This document shows positions 1 to 7,448 of a stretch of DNA of 14,308 nt, piece after piece. How positions within the stretch are numbered: the stretch's first letter is position 1; every line of letters starts with the position of its first letter. Position numbers and translations under genes: made by a program. Source of the stretch: JOPF133 sp052144935 (GTDB lineage Bacteria; Acidobacteriota; Terriglobia; Bryobacterales; Bryobacteraceae); the NCBI GenBank assembly GCA_052144935.1, contig JBKQPR010000039.1, forward strand, positions 1 to 14,308, read 5' to 3'. The notes under the pieces were generated by a model. That model saw only the letters and a list, made by a program, of their open reading frames with translations, did no database searches and was not told the origin of the DNA.

Positions 1-2
1 TG

Positions 3-488
3 AACAACATCGACCCGCAGCGCGATATCGAATTCTCGATGGGGCCGGTAGACTCGCTGGACCATGCCAGCCGGCTGCCCAATTACGGCTCGAAGATGGG
101 AGTGGACGCGACGCGCAAGTGGCCCGGCGAAGGCTTCACGCGGCCATGGCCGGGCGTCATTACCATGCAGGAGGAGGTGAAGCGGCGCGTCGAGGAGTTA
201 TGGAAGAAGGCGGGGCTGCAGGCCACTCGTGCCGGGGAGCGCCCGGCCGCGCTCAGGCGGACGGCGGTCTTGGCTTCTTTGGTGGGCGTGAAGCGATCGA
301 TGATTGGGCAGACGGCCATGAACCGGCCATCCGTGAGTAGTTTTAATAATGTTGCGACGGCGCTTAGCCCAACAACCCAGCCAACAACCAACCCCGATCA
401 AGCTTTGGGATGGAAAGGGGCCGGGTCGGGGATCGGGCCGCCGGGATCGACGCTCTCGAGATCGAGATTCACCACGATAGGGTCCTGA
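3..488 (+). CDS. UbiD-family decarboxylase, C-terminal part (5' end outside window)
   Basis: The frame is open from the left edge, so only the C-terminus is present. Residues DSLDHASRLPNYGSKMGVDA followed by TRKWPGEG and a closing helix (VKRRVEELWKKAGL) match the conserved end of UbiD-type decarboxylases. In this family DHAS, GSKMG(I/V)DATRKWP and a final basic helix are typical. UbiD enzymes use prenylated FMN to decarboxylate aromatic or alpha,beta-unsaturated acids, as in ubiquinone or menaquinone synthesis. The substrate cannot be told from this fragment. Recognisable homology ends near position 218, where family members normally stop. The frame then runs on for about 89 more residues of low-complexity, unrecognised sequence to a stop at 486-488, overlapping the convergent cupin gene by 91 bp. 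The extension may be real or may reflect a lost stop codon. Family call is firm; the C-terminal boundary is uncertain. Confidence 0.8.
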   Translation, partial: NNIDPQRDIEFSMGPVDSLDHASRLPNYGSKMGVDATRKWPGEGFTRPWPGVITMQEEVKRRVEELWKKAGLQATRAGERPAALRRTAVLASLVGVKRSMIGQTAMNRPSVSSFNNVATALSPTTQPTTNPDQALGWKGAGSGIGPPGSTLSRSRFTTIGS

Positions 489-850
489 CCACTTCGGACG
501 ACGACGGCCTCGCAGAGCTCGTCGGGGAGGGCGTTGATCTCCTGGTGCGGCACGTAGGGCGGAACATAGATGAAGTCGCCCGGCCCGGCTTCACCGCTGA
601 ATTCCAGGCGGTCTCCCCATCGCATGCGGGCCCGGCCGCGAACGACGTAGAGGACGGTTTCGAGTTCGCCGTGGTGGTGCGGTCCCGTCTTTGCGTTGGG
701 CTGGACGACCACCGTGCCGGCCCACAGTTTGCATGCCCCCGCTCGGGCGTGGGTGATCGCGGCCGCGCGAGTCATGCCGGGAGTCTGGGGCGTATTAGGA
801 TCCAGATCGTTGCCTGGGACGATCTGGACGCCGTGGTGTTGCCAGTCCAT
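398..850 (-). CDS. Small single-domain cupin protein
   Basis: A 150-residue protein with one complete cupin barrel. Cupin motif 1 is at residues 56-72: G56, then H58-x-H60, E64 and G72. Motif 2 is at 91-106: G91, P97, H102 and N106. H58/H60, E64 and H102 are the expected metal ligands. No signal peptide or second domain is seen, so it should be a small cytoplasmic metal-binding cupin. Members act as dioxygenases, isomerases or simple sensors, and the sequence does not say which. It converges on the UbiD gene and overlaps the predicted end of that frame. It is divergent from the DoxX-like gene with about 100 bp between starts. The ATG at 850 has only a weak AAGG upstream. Cupin assignment is strong; function is unknown. 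Confidence 0.85.
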   Translation of the reverse strand: MDWQHHGVQIVPGNDLDPNTPQTPGMTRAAAITHARAGACKLWAGTVVVQPNAKTGPHHHGELETVLYVVRGRARMRWGDRLEFSGEAGPGDFIYVPPYVPHQEINALPDELCEAVVVRSGQDPIVVNLDLESVDPGGPIPDPAPFHPKA

Positions 851-950
851 GCCTTACACGATAGCCTGTTTTCTGGCGCCCCGCCCGCTCGGGAGGGCTG
901 CGCGTCAAACTGATCTAAGATTGAAACATTGCGAACACCCGGTGATTCAT

Positions 951-2282
951 ATGGCAACCCAACCTCAAGTGCACGCTGAACAGGTCCAGCACGAGCCGCG
1001 AGCGGCGCACTGGAGCCTTAGCTCTCTTGTCGGCTTTCGTTTCTGCGTCATCTACTTCGGATTGTTCTGCCTCACCACGCAAATCCTGGGCGGGCTGTTT
1101 CCTATCCCCAAAGTCGAGATTCCGGATCCAGCCACGCTCTGGCCGACGCGCCAGATCGTCTTCTGGACCGCCGCGCATATTTTCCGTGTCGCGCCTCCGT
1201 TGGTCTACACGGGCAGCGGCAGCGGCGACAAAACGTTCGACTGGGTCTTGGCGTTTTGCCTGCTGGCGATCGCCGCACTCGCAACCGGCGTCTGGTCGGT
1301 TCTCGACCGCCGGCGCGAAAACTACGTCGCGCTGCACAAGTGGTTTCGCCTCTTCATCCGCTTTGCCCTCGCCTCGGAGATGCTTCTGTACGGCATGGAT
1401 AAAGTCGTGCCGCTCCAAATGCCTTTCCCCTATCTCACCAGATTGCTCGAGCCGTACGGGAACTTCTCTCCGATGGGGGTTCTCTGGTCTTCCATCGGCG
1501 CTTCGCAGCCGTATGAAATCTTCACTGGAAGCGCGGAAATGCTGGGAGGAATACTGCTCGTCGTTCCTCGTACAACGATGTTCGGCGCGCTGATCTGCCT
1601 GGCGGATGTGATGGAAATCTTCATGCTCAATATGACTTACGACGTCCCGGTAAAGCTCTTCTCTTTCCACTTGCTCCTGATGGCCTCATTCCTGCTCGCG
1701 CCCGAGTTTCGGCGTCTGGTTACGTTCCTTTTCCTGGATCGTGCCGCCGAGCCTTCCACGCAGTTACAACTCTTCTCCACGCGGCGCGCCAACCGCATCG
1801 CGCTCGCCGTGCAAGTCATCTTCGGCATCTGGTTGGTGGGAATGAACGCCTACAGCGGTTGGAGCGGCTGGTATAAGTACGGCGGAGGGCGCCCTAAGTC
1901 GCCGCTCTACGGCATCTGGGATGTGGACCAGATTGCGATTGACGGACAGCTCCGCTCGCCTCTTCTCACCGATTACGGCCGCTGGCGCCGCGTCATCTTT
2001 GACTTCCCTACGGCGGTGGCTTTTCAGCGGATGGACGATTCGTTCGCCTCCTACGGCGCCTCGATCGACGCCGGCGCCAAAACCCTTGCGCTCACCAAAC
2101 GCGGCGATCGGAACTGGAAAGCCAGCCTTAGCTTCCAGCGAGGGGCCCAGGATCAATTGATTCTCGATGGCAACATGGACAGCCATAAGGTACACATGCA
2201 GCTTCACCTGGTTGACCGCAACAAGTTCCTGCTGGTGAACCGCGGCTTCCACTGGATCCAGGAATATCCCTTTAACCGCTAG
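951..2282 (+). CDS. DoxX-like multi-pass membrane protein with soluble C-terminal domain
   Basis: A 443-residue protein from the ATG at 951; the frame is open further upstream, but that part overlaps the cupin antisense and looks non-coding. A GTG at 942 is a possible alternative. Hydrophobic segments lie near residues 28-50, 67-80, 97-118, 131-148, 191-206, 208-226, 236-250 and 282-300. The membrane part resembles DoxX-like proteins, with YGMDKVVP (147-154), YEIFTGSAEMLGG and NMTYDVPVK. After the last helix, a soluble region of about 140 residues begins with GWYKYGGGRP and ends LLVNRGFHWIQEYPFNR. I recognise this ending as a conserved signature of an uncharacterised membrane family in Acidobacteria and Bacteroidetes. 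The enzymatic role is unknown. No clear ribosome-binding site precedes the start. It stands alone, divergent from the cupin gene. Confidence 0.75.
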   Translation: MATQPQVHAEQVQHEPRAAHWSLSSLVGFRFCVIYFGLFCLTTQILGGLFPIPKVEIPDPATLWPTRQIVFWTAAHIFRVAPPLVYTGSGSGDKTFDWVLAFCLLAIAALATGVWSVLDRRRENYVALHKWFRLFIRFALASEMLLYGMDKVVPLQMPFPYLTRLLEPYGNFSPMGVLWSSIGASQPYEIFTGSAEMLGGILLVVPRTTMFGALICLADVMEIFMLNMTYDVPVKLFSFHLLLMASFLLAPEFRRLVTFLFLDRAAEPSTQLQLFSTRRANRIALAVQVIFGIWLVGMNAYSGWSGWYKYGGGRPKSPLYGIWDVDQIAIDGQLRSPLLTDYGRWRRVIFDFPTAVAFQRMDDSFASYGASIDAGAKTLALTKRGDRNWKASLSFQRGAQDQLILDGNMDSHKVHMQLHLVDRNKFLLVNRGFHWIQEYPFNR

Positions 2283-2511
2283 ACAGGACCGCGACGCTCC
2301 GTACTTTTGCCGAAGACCACTCCCTAACGGTCGTGGCTCTGAACCGAGCCGGGCCCATAGGGCACGGGGCCCACAGGGCACCCCGCGAGCGGTTTCGGAA
2401 TAGCGCTGCATCAGACGGTCGGGGACCTAGGCCGCGCGGCGAGAGATCCCGGCAGGCGAATCGCCTGCCCCACCAAGGATCTATCGGATGGGACCAAAAA
2501 CCCAGCGCTCG
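2283..2511. other. Repeat-rich convergent intergenic spacer
   Basis: The spacer lies between the ends of the DoxX-like gene and the radical SAM gene. It has no credible gene. It holds an imperfect dyad around 2334-2350 (GGCTC, then GAGCC), two 15-bp direct repeats at 2351-2365 and 2367-2381 with one mismatch (GGGCCCAYAGGGCAC), and a perfect hairpin at 2451-2469. Such small GC-rich elements are common between genes in Solibacter-type genomes. Confidence 0.6.
2451..2469. repeat. Perfect GC-rich hairpin (possible bidirectional terminator or REP-like element)
   Basis: GGCAGGCG at 2451-2458 and CGCCTGCC at 2462-2469 are perfect inverted copies around a 3-nt AAT loop. It sits between two convergent genes, where a bidirectional terminator would be useful. 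There is no T-tract on either side, so a REP-like repeat is equally likely. Confidence 0.5.
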
Positions 2512-3510
2512 CTATGCCTTGACGGAGAAGAATCCGCTGACGTTCTCCCACAGCAGTTGGGGAAAGCTCTTGTCGAGGTAGGAGCGGATCGAGACGTAGC
2601 ACTCATCGCAGGCGTTATGCCGGGTGAACTCGCCGATCATGCGTTCGCGGTCTTCGAGCGCATAGCGGTGGAACTGCATGGAACAGGGCTGCAGGGCGCC
2701 GTCGGCCGTGACCACCAGGAAGCGATGGCCCGCCTTGCAACCGGGCATGCCCGAGTTTTCGAAGTAGCGGCGGGTGGCGTCCAGGGTGCTTCGGCTGTTG
2801 ACGATCCAGTTGGTGTTGTCGCGGCGCTGTTCCACGCGGTCCAGTTGGCTGTTGAGCGCGGAAAGCTGCTCGGGCGATACCGGGAGAAAATCGCGGCAAC
2901 CGGTACGGCGCGCCGAGTAGGCGCTGTAACAGAGGTTGACGCCCCACTCACGGGCCTTATCGGCGATGGCGTTGATCTCCTGCAAGTTCTCGCTGGTGAT
3001 GCAGGAATTGAGCACGATATCGTCGTACCCGAGGTGCGCCAGCCGCGGGATGAGGTCCTCCAACTGGCGGTAGAGTCCGGGATAGCAGCGGAAGTTGTCG
3101 TGCCGCTCGTCGGGGAAGTCCAGGCTGACGGAGAACTGGTTCACCCCGGCCTCGCGCAACTGGAGGTACGACTCGGCGGTCATCAGTGACCAACTGGACA
3201 CCAGTATCGTGTAGGGCAGACCGGAGCCATCCTTGATATTCCGGACGATCTCGACCAGGTCGGGCCGGAGCAGGGGTTCACCGCCGGAGACCTGGACCAC
3301 GCAGGGACGCAACGCCTGCATGTAACGGCGGTACTCGCTGGGGCGGAGATTGCGCGAGTCGTCGCGCGGGCCGCCGTGATCGCAGTGGAGGCAGTCGCAG
3401 GTGCAGGAGTCGGTTACTTCGAACGACACCACGATGGGGCGGTCGGCCAGCCAGTTGACTGAGCCGCGTCCAATGATCTTCAGCGATTCTTGAAATGGAA
3501 CCTTGCGCAT
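2512..3510 (-). CDS. Radical SAM enzyme with SPASM/twitch-like C-terminal cysteines
   Basis: A 332-residue protein from the ATG at 3510; the longer open frame upstream overlaps the Sel1 gene and is not coding-like. The radical SAM cluster motif CxxxCxxC is C36, C40 and C43 (SCTCDCLHC). The GGEP motif that binds the SAM amino group is at 76-79, and SVSLDFPDE is at 127-135. After the barrel there are C258, C276 and C301-x-x-C304, a layout like an auxiliary iron-sulfur (SPASM or twitch) domain. Such domains often mark enzymes that modify peptides or proteins. The gene starts 5 nt after the stop of the Sel1 gene, so the two are almost surely cotranscribed and translationally coupled; no strong ribosome-binding site is seen. 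The substrate is not known. The Sel1 protein's cysteine tail is my leading guess. Confidence 0.88.
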   Translation of the reverse strand: MRKVPFQESLKIIGRGSVNWLADRPIVVSFEVTDSCTCDCLHCDHGGPRDDSRNLRPSEYRRYMQALRPCVVQVSGGEPLLRPDLVEIVRNIKDGSGLPYTILVSSWSLMTAESYLQLREAGVNQFSVSLDFPDERHDNFRCYPGLYRQLEDLIPRLAHLGYDDIVLNSCITSENLQEINAIADKAREWGVNLCYSAYSARRTGCRDFLPVSPEQLSALNSQLDRVEQRRDNTNWIVNSRSTLDATRRYFENSGMPGCKAGHRFLVVTADGALQPCSMQFHRYALEDRERMIGEFTRHNACDECYVSIRSYLDKSFPQLLWENVSGFFSVKA

Positions 3511-3515
3511 AGGAT

Positions 3516-4007
3516 TCAGGCCACGTTGCAGCGGGAGGGATCGCAACCCGGCTGTGCGCAGGGAGGGAGGGCTGGGGTTTCCGGCGAAACCGAGGCGAGG
3601 ATACGGTCGCTGCCCCCGGCGCCGCCGCCGGTAACGCGCCGTTCCAGCAGGTCGAGCACGGGGCGAAGCCACTCGTGGCCCAGTCCCACGGCGGATTGAA
3701 CCCAGGTGTAGGCGTCCAGGTCGTCGGCGGGCGCCCCCTGGCCCAGCAGGCTCATCACACCCAGGTTGGCGATGGCGTGACTGTCACCGCTGCCGGCGGC
3801 CTTCCGGTACCAGGCTCCGGCCCGCTCGTAATCCAGCGCGACCCCCCGGCCGGTGTGGTAGGCCAGGCCAACCAGGAACTGGGCGCGGAGGCAGCCGGCC
3901 TCGGCGGCGCGCAGGAAGCTGTCGAAGGCATCGGCGTCGTTCGAGCAGTGCAGGGCGCGGTTGAAATCGGCCCCGGGATGATTGGCGTGCGAAGGCGTCT
4001 GGTCCAC
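3516..4007 (-). CDS. Sel1-repeat protein with glycine linker and cysteine-containing C-terminal tail
   Basis: A 163-residue protein. Residues 26-113 form two to three Sel1-like (SLR) helical repeats, seen as AEAGCLRAQFLVGLAYHTG, then AGAWYRKAAGSGDSHAIANL and DDLDAYTWVQSAVGLG. Sel1 repeats mediate protein-protein contacts. Residues 127-133 (TGGGAGG) look like a flexible linker. The last part (145-163) reads ALPPCAQPGCDPSRCNVA, with cysteines at 150, 155 and 160 in an even C-x4-C-x4-C pattern. No signal peptide is seen, so it should be cytoplasmic. The start has a good ribosome-binding site (AGGTGA, about 5 nt upstream) and a TATAGAAT box about 40 nt upstream. The radical SAM gene follows 5 nt later. 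The tail may be modified by that enzyme, or may bind metal; both are inference. Confidence 0.82.
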   Translation of the reverse strand: MDQTPSHANHPGADFNRALHCSNDADAFDSFLRAAEAGCLRAQFLVGLAYHTGRGVALDYERAGAWYRKAAGSGDSHAIANLGVMSLLGQGAPADDLDAYTWVQSAVGLGHEWLRPVLDLLERRVTGGGAGGSDRILASVSPETPALPPCAQPGCDPSRCNVA

Positions 4008-4045
4008 GTCTCACCTCTGGAAAACGGTTCAACGGAGTCAAAACT

Positions 4046-4067
4046 ATTCTATACCGATTTGGATCGG
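4046..4067 (-). promoter_or_regulatory. Putative promoter and operator of the Sel1-radical SAM unit
   Basis: On the minus strand, TATAGAAT at 4053-4046 lies about 40 nt upstream of the Sel1 start and fits a -10 box. Directly upstream is a perfect palindrome, CCGAT-TTGG-ATCGG (4054-4067), placed where a repressor would cover the -10/-35 spacer. No clear -35 box is seen. Confidence 0.35.
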
Positions 4068-4180
4068 GAAAACTCACACGGAAGACACGGAACACTGGTT
4101 GGTCCCGATTCCTCTCCGGGTAGTTCGTCCGGGCCGAGAGCGGGCGCGGCCTCCTGGACGAAGCGGGCGGGCCGCCCCAA

Positions 4181-5725
4181 TTACGCCCCTGTGATCTTGA
4201 GACACACGGCGTGATCGGAGGGCTTTTCAGGCGGCAACTCCACCTTCAACGCGGTCTCGTCCTGGGTGAACTTCACCTTCGCCTTGTGGCCGAGCAGTTC
4301 CACATTGCGGATTTTGCCGACTTGCAGTTTGCCGCCCAACGCCAGCGTGGGGACCACCGCTTCCCGCTCCGGCCAGCCCATGATGTACGCATACAGCGTG
4401 TCCTTCTTGCTGGTAAAACGGACATCCCCGGCGCCGAGATCTTTGCGATTCCGTTCGTTGAAGCCCGCCTGCGCAGTGGGCGGCGCCTCCGGGACGTTGC
4501 CCGCGACTTTCCACGGGCGCGTGGCGTAAATGCCTTCACTGTTGACGGCCATCCACTTACTAACCTCTTCCACTACCTTCAACTCATCGGCATCGGGCAC
4601 GCCGCTGTTCGGCAGCGGAACGTTGAGCATGAGATTGCCGTTGCGGCTGACAATGTCGCACAGCAGATCGATGACCGTCTTACCGGTCTTGTACTTGATG
4701 CCTTTATGGTAGTGCCATTCGCCGATGCAGGTATCCGTTTGCCAGGGTTGGGGGCGGATCTCGTTGGCGATGCCGCGTTCGATGTCCAACGCGCAGGTCC
4801 CCTCCTCGCAGTCCTTCCTGGTCTTGCTGGTGTAGATGCCTTCCACCTTGCCGCCGTGCGCCTTGGCAATCACATTGTAGTAGTGCGAAACCAGGCGGTA
4901 GCCCCATTGTTCGAAAGGAATGCCTCCGTCGGTGTACAGCAGATCGGGCTGGTAGCGATCGATGAGGTCCTGGATGCGGAGAAAGTAGAGGCGCTTCCAG
5001 GAGTCCGGCGCGACGCGGCTCATGGCTTGGGGGAGCGGCGATGGGTTGTTGGGCGACGGGTGGTAAAGGTCGGAGTATTGCGAGTCCTGGCCGTCGTAAG
5101 GCACTCCGGCCAAGGGACCGGTCTTGTCGGAGGTGTGGGAAACCGCGAGCCAGTTGTAGCTGTTGGAAAGGTGCTCGCTGACGGCGAACTTCAGACCGTG
5201 GCTCTGGGCCGCCTTCTTCCAAAGGCCCACAATGTCCTTCTTCGGACCGGTGGCCACCGAGTTCCAGCGCGGCTGGTGTTGGGAGTTCCAAAGGTCGAAA
5301 TTGTCGTGGTGGACTCCCATGCTCATGAAGTACCTGGCGCCGGCCTTCTTGTAGAGTCCGATCAAATGGTCGGGATCGAACTGGTCCCCCTTCCATAACT
5401 GGCAAATGTCCTTATGGCCGAACTTAGATGGATGGCCATAAGTGGCGACATGGTATTTGTATTGGGGGCTGTCCTGCATGTAAATGTTGCGGGCATACCA
5501 GTCGCCGAATTCGGCGGCGGATTGGGGGCCCCAATGCGCCCACATGCCGAACTTGGCGTCGCGGAACCACTCGGGGATGCGATACTGCTTCAGCGATTCG
5601 GCGGAACCGTCAAAAGGGCCTTTGGCGATTTCGGGCATGGAATCCTGAGCGGCGGACTTGCGGCTCAAAAGGAGCGCCGGGGCTCCGGCGAGGAGGCCGG
5701 CGGCGGTGCGTCTGGTCATCGTCAT
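4181..5725 (-). CDS. Exported alpha-L-fucosidase, glycoside hydrolase family 29
   Basis: A 514-residue protein. The N-terminus has a Tat-type signal (TRRTAAGLLAG at 4-14, hydrophobic stretch, SAAQ around 24-27), so the folded enzyme is probably exported. The mature part shows the GH29 landmarks: KFGMWAHWGPQS (58-69, family KFGIFIHWG), FMSMGVHHDNFDLW (133-146), PDLLYTDGG (260-268) with D266 as the expected nucleophile, and VSRNGNLMLNVPLP (359-372). It should release L-fucose from plant, algal or mucin-type glycans. The acid/base residue is poorly conserved in GH29 and was not assigned. The last ~120 residues look like a beta-sandwich. The start at 5725 is supported by GGAG six nt upstream. No sugar transporter or fucose catabolic genes are adjacent. 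Confidence 0.88.
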   Translation of the reverse strand: MTMTRRTAAGLLAGAPALLLSRKSAAQDSMPEIAKGPFDGSAESLKQYRIPEWFRDAKFGMWAHWGPQSAAEFGDWYARNIYMQDSPQYKYHVATYGHPSKFGHKDICQLWKGDQFDPDHLIGLYKKAGARYFMSMGVHHDNFDLWNSQHQPRWNSVATGPKKDIVGLWKKAAQSHGLKFAVSEHLSNSYNWLAVSHTSDKTGPLAGVPYDGQDSQYSDLYHPSPNNPSPLPQAMSRVAPDSWKRLYFLRIQDLIDRYQPDLLYTDGGIPFEQWGYRLVSHYYNVIAKAHGGKVEGIYTSKTRKDCEEGTCALDIERGIANEIRPQPWQTDTCIGEWHYHKGIKYKTGKTVIDLLCDIVSRNGNLMLNVPLPNSGVPDADELKVVEEVSKWMAVNSEGIYATRPWKVAGNVPEAPPTAQAGFNERNRKDLGAGDVRFTSKKDTLYAYIMGWPEREAVVPTLALGGKLQVGKIRNVELLGHKAKVKFTQDETALKVELPPEKPSDHAVCLKITGA

Positions 5726-5763
5726 GATCTTCTCCGTGGGGCGGTTGGGTCACTTTTTCTTAA

Positions 5764-5769
5764 AGTATA
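5764..5769 (-). promoter_or_regulatory. Putative -10 box of the fucosidase gene
   Basis: TATACT on the minus strand lies about 39 nt upstream of the fucosidase ATG. It sits in the only AT-rich part of the 166-bp spacer. A convincing -35 box is missing, so confidence is low. Confidence 0.35.
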
Positions 5770-5891
5770 GGACACGGGCTCTGCGCCGTGTGTGGTGGCC
5801 GGAAAAGGCGCGCGCTCGGGCTGCACAAGATTGGGCCGTGCTTGCGGAAGTGGTTACTGGCCGCGGCAAGCTCTACGCCAGCGAAGGGGAA

Positions 5892-7448
5892 TCACGGCCC
5901 CACGTTGACCAGGGCGGCGTTGCTCCGCTCCGACTTTAAATATGCCTTCGGGTCGTGATACAGGCCGCCTTCCGGAAGCCAGTGCCACAGCCACCCCAAG
6001 TCCCTGCGAGCCATGCGCGTGTAGAAATCAGGGAGTTCCGCCGTCTCCTGTTCGAAGAAGCGCTCGAATTGCGGGTCGGTGTCCAGCCGCGTGCGAATTT
6101 CCTTATGGTACCTGAGCCTTCCAAACCCTTCGCTCGAGACTGCCCTTACCAGGTTCATCCATCGCGCGGTCATGTTCCCGGTCGCACGGAATCGGCGGCC
6201 AATCGCGCGCCAGGAAAAGGAGTAGCGGGTCAGATCGACGACATGATCGTAAAAGTCCGGCCAGGAGTAGCCTTTGGGCTTGACGTTCATGGCGTGGTTG
6301 TTGTCCAGGAAGTGAAAGGGAAAAGGCAGCACGCGGCCGGCGCGCTGGTATTCGAGGTTAAGAGGCGCGGCGCGGCCGAAGGCGGTGAGCAGTGAGTATC
6401 CCGGAAAGGCGCCCGGAGTCAGATCCAGGAACTTCTTGGTGAGTTCGAAGGGTTCGGCGCCCTCATCGGAGTCGAGTCCCAGCACGAAGTTGGTTTGCAC
6501 GTACGGAACGTATTTCAGAATCAAATTGACGTGTTCGGATACCTGCCGGACCTTGCCGATCCCCCGCCGTGCGCCGGTCTTCGACTTGTTGCCCAAATCG
6601 AACCAGGATTCGATGCCCGGCAGGAGAGCTTTGAACCCGTTGCGCTGGAGGCGCTTCAAGTGCGGCTCCGAAAGGAGTGACAGACTGCTTTCGGCGGCGA
6701 ACTCGATGCGGCCGGGAGGCACGGCCTCCTCGATGGCGCCCAGGAAGTCATCGAATCGTACGCCGAAGTTGGGATCGTGGAAAGCTACTATCGGCCGCTT
6801 GAACTTTCCCAGCAGGAATCGCAGATCCTCCTGGAGGATGGTAGGGTCCATGGCTTGGTACGGCACCGCCGCATCGATGCAAAAGCTGCAAGTATACGGA
6901 CAGCCCAAGCTGCCAAGCGTGGGAACCATCTTGATGAGGGGCGCCTTAGTGAGCGTCGATTCAATGAACGGCCAGCGTTCGCGTATGCCCGGAAGTGTGG
7001 CCGGCTGCTGCCTGGCGGCGACTTGCACGCCCATGGGCCGGTGTGGCGAACAATCCTGCAACACCTCGCGAAGCTTCTCCTCGTCCGTAAACCCCAAAAC
7101 GTAGTCGAAATGCCGGGCGGCGTCCTCCGGGTAGCAGCGGGCGTGAGGCCCTCCGATCACCGTCACGGCCCCATTTTCACGGAAGAGGTTGCTCAGGGCG
7201 TAGGCCGTGTGCGCGGCTTCCGTGAAGGCGCCAATGAAAACCAGATCCACGTTGTCCGGGAGCGCCTTCGACAGGTCCTCGAAGCCGGTATAGCACACAA
7301 AGCAAACTTCATGTCCCGCCTGCCGGCACCAGACCCCGATTACCTGCGGCATGATGCTGGCAAGATTGGCATTCATCACGCGAGCGAACAAAGCCCGCGT
7401 GGGCCCCTTGGAGACGATATCGACGATCCCGATACGGAGCTTTCTCAT
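5892..7448 (-). CDS. B12-binding-type radical SAM protein
   Basis: A 518-residue protein from the ATG at 7448, where MRKLRIGIVDIVSKGPTRAL begins the Rossmann-like cobalamin-type domain. An in-frame GTG at 7481 would add 11 residues but seems less natural. Residues 1-135 form the B12-type domain, with DLVFIGAFTEAAHTAYAL and VIGGPHARCYPEDA (97-110). The classic DxHxxG histidine motif is not seen, as in many B12-radical SAM proteins. The radical SAM motif is C183, C187 and C190 (GCPYTCSFC). The C-terminal ~150 residues are helix-rich and basic. This class includes methyltransferases and ring-forming enzymes acting on unactivated carbons. The substrate cannot be inferred. It lies 166 bp upstream of the fucosidase on the same strand and is probably its own transcription unit. 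Confidence 0.87.
   Translation of the reverse strand: MRKLRIGIVDIVSKGPTRALFARVMNANLASIMPQVIGVWCRQAGHEVCFVCYTGFEDLSKALPDNVDLVFIGAFTEAAHTAYALSNLFRENGAVTVIGGPHARCYPEDAARHFDYVLGFTDEEKLREVLQDCSPHRPMGVQVAARQQPATLPGIRERWPFIESTLTKAPLIKMVPTLGSLGCPYTCSFCIDAAVPYQAMDPTILQEDLRFLLGKFKRPIVAFHDPNFGVRFDDFLGAIEEAVPPGRIEFAAESSLSLLSEPHLKRLQRNGFKALLPGIESWFDLGNKSKTGARRGIGKVRQVSEHVNLILKYVPYVQTNFVLGLDSDEGAEPFELTKKFLDLTPGAFPGYSLLTAFGRAAPLNLEYQRAGRVLPFPFHFLDNNHAMNVKPKGYSWPDFYDHVVDLTRYSFSWRAIGRRFRATGNMTARWMNLVRAVSSEGFGRLRYHKEIRTRLDTDPQFERFFEQETAELPDFYTRMARRDLGWLWHWLPEGGLYHDPKAYLKSERSNAALVNVGP

Noticed and set aside
83..391. Minus-strand open frame of 102 codons near the left edge
   Set aside because: It lies antisense to the conserved UbiD C-terminus and has no recognisable similarity.
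1764..2411. Minus-strand open frame opposite the DoxX-like gene
   Set aside because: Antisense shadow; the plus strand has a conserved membrane-protein pattern.
2488..3189. Plus-strand open frame of 233 codons opposite the radical SAM gene
   Set aside because: Shadow of a gene whose CxxxCxxC and GGEP motifs are on the minus strand.
3511..3672. Longer N-terminus of the radical SAM protein from an upstream start
   Set aside because: It would overlap the Sel1 coding sequence and is proline/arginine-rich without conservation features; the ATG at 3510 begins the natural protein.
4211..5398. Plus-strand open frame of 395 codons opposite the fucosidase
   Set aside because: It is antisense to a gene with clear GH29 motifs, has no recognisable domain, and its length is explained by high GC.
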